Of a stretch of 7,421 nucleotides of DNA, positions 1-6,191 are shown one piece after another. The notes beneath the pieces were generated by a model. The model was not told where the DNA came from and did not search any database. It saw only the letters and a list, made by a program, of their open reading frames with translations. Within the stretch, counting starts at the first letter, position 1; each line of letters starts with the position of its first letter. The translations under genes and the position numbers were made by a program. The DNA is from Bryobacteraceae bacterium. Its GTDB lineage: Bacteria > Acidobacteriota > Terriglobia > Bryobacterales > Bryobacteraceae. The DNA lies in NCBI GenBank assembly GCA_030039005.1, contig JASHQT010000444.1, positions 1 through 7,421 of the forward strand, written 5' to 3'.

Positions 1-779
1 GCTACGCGCAGCAATCGCAGCAGAAGCTGGCTAAAGATCCTGGCCCGTTCCTTCCCGGCTTCGGGTCCGAACAGGACCGCCAGCCCAAGCCCGCCGCCGG
101 ACCCGCTCCGCACCTGCCCGATGGGCGTCCCGATTTCGGTGGAAATGGCGCCTGGTATCCCGGCTTCAACGGCAATCTCGCCGAGACCAAATGGAAAGGC
201 GTGAAAAGCGCCGACCAGCACGTGGACGTGCCGTTTCTTCCCTGGACGCTCAAGACGTTCAACGAGCGCGTGGAAAATTTCGCCAAAGACGACCCCGAGG
301 CACGCTGCCTGCCCGTGGGCGTTCCGCGTTTCATGTTCGATCCCTACCCGTTTCAAATCATCCAAACGCGCGACCAGGTGATTTTTGTCTTCGAGGGCGA
401 CAATTATTTATGGCGTATCGTCCGAATCGATCCCAGCGGAAAACATCCGGCGAATCTCAAACCCACCTGGCTCGGCGATTCGGTGGGTCACTATGAAGGC
501 GACACGCTGGTGGTGGACGTCGCCGGCTTCAACGGAATGGCTTGGCTGGATCAGGCCGGCCACGCGTCGTCCAACCAGCTTCACCTGACGGAGCGCTATA
601 CGCGCACCGATTCCGAAACCCTGAAATACGAAGTTACCATCGACGATCCCGGCGCTTACTCGCATCCCTGGACCGCCTATAATACCGTCCGCTGGCGTCC
701 CGGCATCGAATTGATGGAAAACATCTGCCAGGAAGACGAAAAAAGCTCCAAACACATGATCGGAAATTCAAAGAATTGA
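1..779 (+). CDS. Secreted-family protein of unknown function, first of two tandem paralogues (5' partial)
   Basis: The frame is open from the first complete codon at position 3 to the TGA at 777-779, giving 258 visible residues; the true start lies left of the window. I do not know a function. The first ~35 visible residues are rich in Gln, Pro and Ala and look like a linker. A PDGRPDF..G.W segment follows, resembling the PDLSGVW start of the mature part of the next gene. The conserved core then has CLPVGVPR (about residues 102-109), WLG.S.G..EG..LVVD (156-172), WLDQAGH (181-187) and YEVTIDDPGAY (209-219), all shared with the downstream gene. The GTG at 201 is preceded by a purine stretch but lies inside the conserved frame, so I do not accept it as the start. 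Its stop codon overlaps the start of the next gene, so the two are probably co-translated. Similar proteins are, as I recall, common and multi-copy in Acidobacteriota; an exported location is inferred from the paralogue's signal peptide. Confidence 0.8.
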   Translation, partial: YAQQSQQKLAKDPGPFLPGFGSEQDRQPKPAAGPAPHLPDGRPDFGGNGAWYPGFNGNLAETKWKGVKSADQHVDVPFLPWTLKTFNERVENFAKDDPEARCLPVGVPRFMFDPYPFQIIQTRDQVIFVFEGDNYLWRIVRIDPSGKHPANLKPTWLGDSVGHYEGDTLVVDVAGFNGMAWLDQAGHASSNQLHLTERYTRTDSETLKYEVTIDDPGAYSHPWTAYNTVRWRPGIELMENICQEDEKSSKHMIGNSKN

Positions 780-1402
780 GAGCTTGGTTTTTCCTCGCCG
801 CGCTGGCCGTCCTGCCCCTTCAGGCTCAGACGCCCGATCTCAGCGGCGTTTGGCTGCCTGAGCCCGTGCACGACATGGCCACCGGCATCGATGTTCCCCT
901 CCTACCTTGGGCCAAAGCGAAATTCGAGGAGAACAGCGCCGCCAAGCAGAGTGAGACGGACCGGCGCTGTCTTCCGCCAGGCGTTCCGCGCATTATGTGG
1001 ATGGCCCGCCCCTTCGAAATTGTTCAAACATCCAGCCGCATTTTGTTTTTATACGAAGGTGGTGCGCACGTCTGGCGCCAGGTCTGGATGGATGGCCGCT
1101 CTCACGCGAAAGATCCGAATCCAGATTGGCTGGGCCACTCGATCGGCCGGTGGGAAGGCGCGACGCTGGTGGTGGATTCCATCGGCTTCAACGACCATAC
1201 CTGGCTTGATGACGCGGGCCATCCGCACACCGAGCAGTTGCACGTGATCGAACGATTCACACGCACGGCAGCGAATACGATGCGCTACGAAGTCACCATC
1301 GACGATCCAGGCGCATACGCGCGGCCGTGGACCGTGCGGAGCACGGTTTCATTTCGCCCCGGCGGGCGCCTGGAAGAAGATATCTGCCTGGACAAGCCTT
1401 AG
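776..1402 (+). CDS. Secreted protein of unknown function, second tandem paralogue
   Basis: A complete 208-residue protein. A TTG start at 776-778 overlaps the TGA of the preceding gene (777-779), and a weak GGAAA at 762-766 lies 9 bases upstream, so translational coupling is likely. Residues 1-18 form a short signal peptide (Arg2, hydrophobic run, then LQAQ), and the mature protein begins at once with TPDLSGVW. The TTG start is supported because it is the one that gives the signal peptide. Conserved blocks match the upstream paralogue: CLPPGVPR (65-72), WLGHSIGRWEG (118-128), LVVD (131-134), WLDDAGHPH (143-151) and YEVTIDDPGAY (171-181). Unlike the upstream copy it has no proline-rich linker and ends about 14 residues sooner, just after the EDIC motif. 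The conserved His, Asp and Glu residues could bind a metal or ligand, but this is a guess. The function is unknown. It converges on the methyltransferase gene with a 9-base gap. Confidence 0.85.
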   Translation: MRAWFFLAALAVLPLQAQTPDLSGVWLPEPVHDMATGIDVPLLPWAKAKFEENSAAKQSETDRRCLPPGVPRIMWMARPFEIVQTSSRILFLYEGGAHVWRQVWMDGRSHAKDPNPDWLGHSIGRWEGATLVVDSIGFNDHTWLDDAGHPHTEQLHVIERFTRTAANTMRYEVTIDDPGAYARPWTVRSTVSFRPGGRLEEDICLDKP

Positions 1403-1411
1403 GGCCGTCGA

Positions 1412-2425
1412 TCAGCGCGGTTTGCGCGCGCTCCCCAGCCAGTGCGGGATGGGCGGCGGCAGCGGTTGCACATCGATTTCGCCGAACCCCGCGCGCTCCA
1501 GCCAACCGGCCAGTTCGGTGGAAGAAAACACCCAGCCCGATTTCGACGTAAGCGCCATGTTCACGGCGAACAGCGCGGAGAATTTCGGCGCGGCGTGCGT
1601 CGCGTCCGTCATCATGTCCATGACGTATACTCGGCCACCCGGCTCCATCGCGTCGTAGGCCTTCGCGAGCAGCGTTTGAATGCCTTCGGCGGATTCCTGA
1701 TGCATCATGCCGAAGAACAGGACGGCGTCATTGCCGCGGGGAAAGGGCGTCGAATGATAATCGCCGGCCAATGTCTTCACGCGCTCCGCCGCGCCTTGCT
1801 GCGCGATCAATTCCTTCGCGATCGCGATCACCGGGGGCAGATCTAAGACAGTGGCCTCCATTTCGGGATAGGCGCGCGACAACAGCACCGAAAACGTACC
1901 CGGCCCGCCGCCGACATCGAGCAGACACCTGGTCGCGCCGAGTTCCAGCCGCGCCATCACAGGCTGCGCGGTGGCCAGCGCCTTGCCGTGCATCGAATAC
2001 ACGAAGTTGCGCGTGCGGTCCTCGTCGTCGCCCAGGTGCAGCTCGGGAGGTTCCACCGGTTCGCCGGTTTTCACCAGGTTCGGCAGGCGTCCCCACGCCG
2101 GGTAGACGTCACGCATGTAGAGAAGTGCGCTCGACAAATCGCCTTTGCGGCCCGCTACCAGGAACAGATCGCTTTCCGGCGTGTTGCGGAAACATTCGCC
2201 TTCTTTTTCGAGCAGGCCGACCGCCACCGCGGCGTTCATCAGCAAACCAGTGCCTCGTTCGTCGAGGCCGAGCGTGTGCGCGATGCTGGCGGCCGTCGCC
2301 GTGCCGGCTTTCGACAGCGCGGTGAAGATCCCCAGGTCGGAGGCGGCGAACAGAATGGCCGAATCCTGAAAAATGCTGGCCAGGCTCATAATGCGGCTTG
2401 GATTGGGTGCGGTGTTTGGCGTCAT
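1412..2425 (-). CDS. SAM-dependent methyltransferase, O-methyltransferase family 2 type
   Basis: A 337-residue cytoplasmic enzyme of class I methyltransferase fold with no signal peptide. Residues ~14-100 form an all-helical winged-helix/dimerisation domain (FAASDLGIFTALS, then a LGLDERG..LLMNAAVAVGLLE segment), typical of family-2 O-methyltransferases. The Rossmann domain follows: motif I LLDVGGGPGTFS (168-179) binds SAM, the acidic residue of VLDLPP (D195) should hold the ribose, GDYHSTPFP is at 221-229, and the PGGRVYVMD strand is at 262-270. FFGMMHQES (237-245) sits where plant and bacterial relatives carry the catalytic His (H242 here), so transfer to a hydroxyl is plausible. The substrate cannot be told from sequence. 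The ATG at 2425 is backed by a Shine-Dalgarno AAGGAA that overlaps the upstream gene's stop codon. It is the second gene of an operon with the di-haem cytochrome gene. A link to cytochrome or quinone modification is only possible. Confidence 0.9.
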   Translation of the reverse strand: MTPNTAPNPSRIMSLASIFQDSAILFAASDLGIFTALSKAGTATAASIAHTLGLDERGTGLLMNAAVAVGLLEKEGECFRNTPESDLFLVAGRKGDLSSALLYMRDVYPAWGRLPNLVKTGEPVEPPELHLGDDEDRTRNFVYSMHGKALATAQPVMARLELGATRCLLDVGGGPGTFSVLLSRAYPEMEATVLDLPPVIAIAKELIAQQGAAERVKTLAGDYHSTPFPRGNDAVLFFGMMHQESAEGIQTLLAKAYDAMEPGGRVYVMDMMTDATHAAPKFSALFAVNMALTSKSGWVFSSTELAGWLERAGFGEIDVQPLPPPIPHWLGSARKPR

Positions 2426-2430
2426 ATGAG

Positions 2431-2437
2431 TTCCTTA
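2431..2437 (-). promoter_or_regulatory. Ribosome binding site of the methyltransferase overlapping the upstream stop codon
   Basis: Read on the minus strand, TAAGGAA contains the TAA stop of the cytochrome gene (2437-2435) and a GGAA core five bases before the ATG at 2425. It fixes the methyltransferase start at 2425 rather than at the internal ATG at 2389, and it suggests that ribosomes ending the cytochrome can re-initiate on the methyltransferase. Confidence 0.7.
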
Positions 2438-3967
2438 CAGAGTTCTCAAGAATGCGATCAGATCGGCGCGCTCTTCGGGCTTCAAATTGAGGCCGAACGG
2501 ATGGCCCGTCACCGCGTGCGGCGGCGTCACCTGACTCCAGTTGGACGACCGGAAATCCGGCTTCAGCCGCGCCGGGTTGAACATCTCTTCCAGACTCCCG
2601 ATGGATCCGTCGTGCAGAAGCGCCGCCTCCAGCCACACCATGCGCAGCGAGGGCACGCGGTAGAGTCCGGTCCCTTTGCGCGTTTTGAGCGCGAGGTTGG
2701 GATCCGTGCCCACCGAGATCTGATCGATGTCTGCTTCCTTTAACAGCGACGCCGGCGGGGTGAAGCCTTTGGCCAGCGTGAGTTTGTTGTCCGTATAAAG
2801 CGGAGGCGTGTGGCAGCGGGCGCAAGTTGCTTGGAAAATCCGGCTTCCGCGATCGGAGCGCTCATCGGGGTGGTTGGGATTCTCGGGCGGCTGCAGCGAA
2901 TACAGAAACTGCGCCAAAGCGTACAGCAGGGCATCCGGCGTTCGCTTGATCCCTTGTCCCAGCCCCATGTTCGCCAGCCTCATGGACGAATCCGGCCCGT
3001 TTCCGTAATGCGTCAGCGCGTCGCTCACGTCGGCGATCATCTCCGAGTACCGCATCAGGTCCTGGATGTTGCGATTGCGCGAGGTGCCGGTGCGGTCGAA
3101 GTAATGCATATCGCGGACTCCGATCAAATTCGCGATCTTCACCGGATAGAGCAGACTGGTATTGGTGCGCGGATGCACGCCCAGAGGCTCCTGTTCATAT
3201 AAGTTCGCGATCTGCTCGGCGGGCAGATCCGCCGATGCGAGATTGGGATCGTTCAACAGGTACGGAACGCGGTAATCCTCGCGCATGTGCTTGCGCCGGC
3301 GGTCCTCCAAAAACTGCGCGCTGATATGGGCGTAGCGCAGCGTCAAGTCCGCCATGAGCGGCCCGAAGGGCGTGTGGACGTTGGGAGGGCCCTCGATCAC
3401 CTTGCCGTCACGCACCTGCACGTGGCACATGGCGCAGGTGTCCGTTCCCAGCTCGACCTTCCCCTTGGTCCGCACCACGTAACGCAGGCCCACCAGAATT
3501 CCGTCGGGCGTACTTTGCAGCCCATACGCGGCGATCACTTTCGGATCGCGAATCAGTTGCAGATTATCTTCGCTTCCGGTGAAACGCGGCAATTCGCGGC
3601 CGTAGAAGACCTCGCGGCCGGCGGCAATCCAGTCCGCCTTGGTCTTGAGTTTGGAAACGTCCACCAGCGGCTGCGGCTCCTGTTGCTTCAGCCACTCGAT
3701 GTACCCGGCGGGCTCTTTCTCGGGCCGGTAGACCGGGTACGTTTTCAGGTTCACCTCGGGGAGGGCGTAGTATTCGCTCTCGGAGAGCAAACGCGGCGGC
3801 GCGCCCAAACCGGCCAGCGGAAGCCGGAAGCTGGCGGCCTCGGCCTCGTCCCAAACTTTCGGGATGGTCACTTTCGAGGTAGGCGAGATTTGACCCAACG
3901 CCGAAGCGGCCAGCACAAGCCCCGCGCCCGCCGCGAGGAACATCGGCCACCGCACGCACGCCTTCAT
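2435..3967 (-). CDS. Exported di-haem cytochrome c, MauG/cytochrome c peroxidase superfamily (possibly RoxA-like)
   Basis: A 510-residue protein from the ATG at 3967. The first ~25 residues are a signal peptide (KACVRW n-region, Ala/Leu/Gly core, cut near ALGQ), so it acts in the periplasm or outside. Two covalent haem sites are visible: CAMCH at 178-182 and CARCH at 382-386. After the second haem come YRVPSLR (436-442), LHDGSIGSLEEMF (451-463) and NPAR (464-467), the pattern of the C-terminal domain of bacterial di-haem peroxidases and MauG relatives. A FDRTGTSRNRN segment (290-300) lies between the haems. The two haems are about 200 residues apart, wider than I recall for ordinary CcpA (~146) and close to the rubber oxygenase RoxA, so a RoxA-like oxygenase is a real alternative to a peroxidase. 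The frame extends to a TTG at 4000 (11 more residues) without a clear ribosome site; I prefer the ATG because it gives a compact signal peptide. It is first in an operon with the methyltransferase and divergent from the ankyrin fusion. Confidence 0.87.
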   Translation of the reverse strand: MKACVRWPMFLAAGAGLVLAASALGQISPTSKVTIPKVWDEAEAASFRLPLAGLGAPPRLLSESEYYALPEVNLKTYPVYRPEKEPAGYIEWLKQQEPQPLVDVSKLKTKADWIAAGREVFYGRELPRFTGSEDNLQLIRDPKVIAAYGLQSTPDGILVGLRYVVRTKGKVELGTDTCAMCHVQVRDGKVIEGPPNVHTPFGPLMADLTLRYAHISAQFLEDRRRKHMREDYRVPYLLNDPNLASADLPAEQIANLYEQEPLGVHPRTNTSLLYPVKIANLIGVRDMHYFDRTGTSRNRNIQDLMRYSEMIADVSDALTHYGNGPDSSMRLANMGLGQGIKRTPDALLYALAQFLYSLQPPENPNHPDERSDRGSRIFQATCARCHTPPLYTDNKLTLAKGFTPPASLLKEADIDQISVGTDPNLALKTRKGTGLYRVPSLRMVWLEAALLHDGSIGSLEEMFNPARLKPDFRSSNWSQVTPPHAVTGHPFGLNLKPEERADLIAFLRTL

Positions 3968-4045
3968 GCGCTCAAATTTGATTGGTTCCTTTGGTTTCAA
4001 ATTGCACCATCGTCGGTCTGGATTCGCTCTTTCGCCTGCGACAGT

Positions 4046-4074
4046 TTATTACAACACGGAGCGGACGCCTGCAA
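4046..4074 (-). promoter_or_regulatory. Candidate sigma70-type promoter for the cytochrome-methyltransferase operon
   Basis: On the minus strand, TTGCAG (4074-4069) and TAATAA (4051-4046) are separated by exactly 17 bases. Each differs from the consensus hexamer at two positions or fewer. Transcription would begin near 4039, leaving a leader of about 70 bases before the ATG at 3967. It lies in the only sizeable non-coding stretch next to this operon. It is seen by eye only. Confidence 0.5.
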
Positions 4075-4130
4075 CCATGACAGCCGCGTCCTAGTACTCC
4101 CAGTAAAGAGAGCAAATCAAATCGCCGGGG

Positions 4131-4136
4131 TATACT
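4131..4136 (+). promoter_or_regulatory. Possible -10 box for the ankyrin fusion gene
   Basis: TATACT differs from TATAAT at one position and would start transcription near 4143, giving a leader of about 37 bases. No good -35 hexamer is found 16-18 bases upstream (the sequence there is near GAGAGC), so it would need an activator or another sigma factor. It may also be chance. Confidence 0.35.
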
Positions 4137-4167
4137 GGCGAAAAGTCAGCCACGTAAACGCTCGTTC

Positions 4168-4177
4168 GGAGGAGGGG
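4168..4177 (+). promoter_or_regulatory. Strong Shine-Dalgarno site of the ankyrin fusion gene
   Basis: GGAGGAGGGG ends two bases before the ATG at 4180, with its GGAGG cores five to eight bases away. It supports the start at 4180, although the in-frame ATG at 4195 (codon 6) could also be reached. Both starts keep the signal peptide. It is by far the strongest ribosome site in the window and suggests good expression. Confidence 0.75.
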
Positions 4178-4179
4178 CT

Positions 4180-6186
4180 ATGAAATGCCGAGCCATGAAA
4201 CGCCGATTTTTTCTCATTCTCGCAGCGCTAAGCTGCGCAGCGGGCGCCTTGAGCGCCGCCGAACGCGCGAGTGACGATTTCTATAGGACGATTCGCACGA
4301 ACGACCTGGCGGAATTGAGCCAACTTATCGCCAGTGGCGCTGACGTCAACACGCGCGACCACCTGGGCGAAACCCCGCTGATGTATTCGGCCTACGCGGG
4401 GTCCGTGGACGCGATGAAGCTGCTGCTCGATCACGGCGCCATGGTCGACGCGCAGAGCCAGTCCGGCGCCACGGCGCTGATTTGGGCCGCCGCCGATTTG
4501 GCGAAAGTGCGGCTGCTTGTAGAACATGGCGCGAACGTCAATCTCACGACCAAGCGCCGCCGCACGGCGTTGCTGGTGGCCGCGATGAGCGATCCCTCGG
4601 CCGACATTGTGAAGTTGCTGATCGAGAAAGGCGCCGACGTCAAAGCCGTCGATTTTCTGAAGACCACGGCCTTGCGCGCCGCCGCGCTCGGCAACGACAC
4701 CGAAACCATCCGTCTGCTGCTCGCCCAAGGTATCGATCCCAACGCCGCCGATCTTCCCGGCATCACGCCGCTGATGATGGCGGGCGGCTGGAACGGAAAC
4801 ATCGCGGCAGTGCAATTGTTGCTCAAGGCGGGCGCGAATCCCAAGGCCGTCAGCCGGCCGGTGATGGGGCTGCCCGCCAAGAACGGCGCCTCAGAGTTCG
4901 GATCGCTCACCGCTTTGATCATGGCCGCGCCCTTCGGTCCTCCGGAGTTGATTCAGGATCTGCTCGCCGCTGGCTCGGACGTGAACGCCAAAGACGTGCG
5001 CGGCATGACGCCGCTGATGCTGGCCGTGGCGGATGATCACCAGGACGCCGCTGTCATCAGAATGCTGCTGGCGCACGGCGCCGATCCTGCGATGCGCAGC
5101 AAGATCGGCGATTCAGCCCCGGATTGGGCGCGGCGGGAGGCGCTAGAGCCAGGGATCGATCTGCTCAAGGCCGGTTCCGCGGTTTCCCCATCCGATCCCA
5201 GCTCGCCGCTGGCTCGCAACAACGACATCAAAACCGCGGTGCAAAATACGATCGGGCTGGTGGAAACCTCGAGCGCGGAGTTCTTCAAGATGAGCGGCTG
5301 CGTGTCCTGTCATGCGCAGAGCATGACCGATCTGGTGGCCGGTTACGCGCGCGCGAAGGGATTCCGGATCGACGAAAAAGCCGCGGCCGATCGCGTGCGA
5401 ATGCTGCAAGCCGTGTATCCCACCGAACCGATGCTCGAACGCATGGACGCCGCGGGCGCCATGGAGCAGATCGCCTACCCGCTGGTGGGCCTGGCCGCGA
5501 ACAATTATCCGGCCGGCCGTTTGACCGACGTGTTCGTGGCCAACGTCGCCGCGCAACAGCGCGCTGATGGATCGTGGCACGTGGGTGCGGCTGCCAGGCC
5601 ACCGGCCGAAGAGGGCGACATCTTTCGCACCGCCGTTTGCATTCGCGCGCTTGAGGCTTACGCACCAGCCGGGCGTGGCCCCGAGATGGCCGATCGCGCA
5701 GCAAAAGCCCGGAAATGGCTGGAGGCTGCCAAGCCCACCACGGCCGAAGACCGCAACATGCAACTCATGGGATTGTATTGGGCGGGCACGGATGCGGCCG
5801 TCCTGAAGCCTCTGGCGAAGAAGATTCTCGCCCTCCAGCGTCCTGACGGAGGTTGGATACAGCACGTGGGTCTTCCCGAAGACGCCTACGCCACCGGCGA
5901 GTCGCTGTTCGCGCTGGAATTGACCGGACAGGTTCGCGCTTCGAGCGCCGCCTGCAAACACGGCATCGAATATCTCCTCAAAACCCAGCATGCCGATGGC
6001 TCCTGGTTCGTCCAAAGCCGCTCGGCGCGGATTCAAGCGTATTTCGACGGTGGGTTCCCATATGGTCACGACCAGTGGATCAGCAACTGGGGCACCTCCT
6101 GGTCCGCTCTCGCCTTGACGCTCGTCGCGGAAGCCCCGGCGGTCCGAGCTTCGACCGAAGTTCCCGTCGTCCGCGGCGTCTTTTAA
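4180..6186 (+). CDS. Exported ankyrin-repeat / haem c / squalene-cyclase-like toroid fusion protein
   Basis: A 668-residue protein with three parts. Residues 1-27 are a signal peptide (KRR, then a Phe/Leu/Ala core, cut near ALSA). Residues ~30-330 hold about eight ankyrin repeats, seen as repeated G-x-TPLM/TALI..A and LLL..GAD.NA units; one is split by a Gly/Ser-rich insert at about 224-241 and the last is worn. One haem c motif, CVSCH, is at 374-378. Residues ~380-650 resemble the alpha/alpha toroid of squalene cyclases and prenyltransferases, with three QW-like motifs: QRADGSW (460-466), QRPDGGW (553-559) and QHADGSW (603-609). The end, SRSARIQAYFDGGFP..HDQWIS, matches my memory of haem-bearing toroid proteins in Planctomycetes and Acidobacteriota. 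I see no DXDD acid motif of squalene-hopene cyclase, so cyclase activity is unlikely; binding of a partner, polymer or lipid is more plausible. It is divergent from the di-haem cytochrome operon and ends 5 bases from the convergent kinase gene. Confidence 0.88.
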   Translation: MKCRAMKRRFFLILAALSCAAGALSAAERASDDFYRTIRTNDLAELSQLIASGADVNTRDHLGETPLMYSAYAGSVDAMKLLLDHGAMVDAQSQSGATALIWAAADLAKVRLLVEHGANVNLTTKRRRTALLVAAMSDPSADIVKLLIEKGADVKAVDFLKTTALRAAALGNDTETIRLLLAQGIDPNAADLPGITPLMMAGGWNGNIAAVQLLLKAGANPKAVSRPVMGLPAKNGASEFGSLTALIMAAPFGPPELIQDLLAAGSDVNAKDVRGMTPLMLAVADDHQDAAVIRMLLAHGADPAMRSKIGDSAPDWARREALEPGIDLLKAGSAVSPSDPSSPLARNNDIKTAVQNTIGLVETSSAEFFKMSGCVSCHAQSMTDLVAGYARAKGFRIDEKAAADRVRMLQAVYPTEPMLERMDAAGAMEQIAYPLVGLAANNYPAGRLTDVFVANVAAQQRADGSWHVGAAARPPAEEGDIFRTAVCIRALEAYAPAGRGPEMADRAAKARKWLEAAKPTTAEDRNMQLMGLYWAGTDAAVLKPLAKKILALQRPDGGWIQHVGLPEDAYATGESLFALELTGQVRASSAACKHGIEYLLKTQHADGSWFVQSRSARIQAYFDGGFPYGHDQWISNWGTSWSALALTLVAEAPAVRASTEVPVVRGVF

Positions 6187-6191
6187 CTCAA

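Larger units (their letters stand above)
3968..4179. other. Divergent intergenic region between the cytochrome operon and the ankyrin fusion
   Basis: About 212 bases separate the two start codons and form the only long non-coding stretch in the window. It is more AT-rich than the flanking genes. It holds the minus-strand promoter candidate at 4046-4074, a plus-strand TATACT at 4131-4136 and the strong ribosome site at 4168-4177. I see no convincing palindromic operator, riboswitch or small gene. The roughly 55 bases between the two -10 boxes and the -35 region of the leftward promoter would be the natural place for a shared regulator to bind. Confidence 0.6.

Noticed and set aside
201..203. 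GTG as start of the first paralogue
   Set aside because: The frame is open further upstream and the upstream part holds a PDGRPDF segment like the mature start of the paralogue, so the start lies outside the window.
1415..1429. GCGCG/CGCGC hairpin with a five-base loop near the methyltransferase end
   Set aside because: The stem is only five base pairs, lies inside coding sequence and has no T-tract in either direction, so I do not call it a terminator.
2109..2825. Open frame of 238 codons on the minus strand spanning the cytochrome-methyltransferase boundary in another frame
   Set aside because: It overlaps the ends of two well-supported genes in the same strand and has low-complexity Arg/Ala/Gly composition.
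3998..4000. TTG as start of the di-haem cytochrome
   Set aside because: It adds 11 charged residues ahead of the signal peptide and lacks a clear ribosome site. It remains possible, but the ATG at 3967 fits better.
3287..4183. Long open frame (298 codons) on the plus strand opposite the di-haem cytochrome gene
   Set aside because: It is antisense to a protein with two haem motifs and a signal peptide. Its own translation is Arg/Gln/His-rich with no domain, as expected for the shadow of a GC-rich gene.
5143..6069. Open frame of 308 codons on the minus strand opposite the toroid domain
   Set aside because: It has no recognisable domain and biased composition, and the plus-strand frame has clear QW and CXXCH motifs, so it is a shadow.
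5557..6120. Naming the fusion a squalene-hopene cyclase
   Set aside because: QW-like motifs support the fold, but no DXDD catalytic motif is visible and the protein is exported and haem-bearing, so the enzyme name would mislead.
6149..6160. CTTCG-AC-CGAAG inverted repeat near the end of the ankyrin fusion
   Set aside because: The two-base loop is too tight and the stem is short; no U-tract follows directly, so it is probably chance coding sequence.
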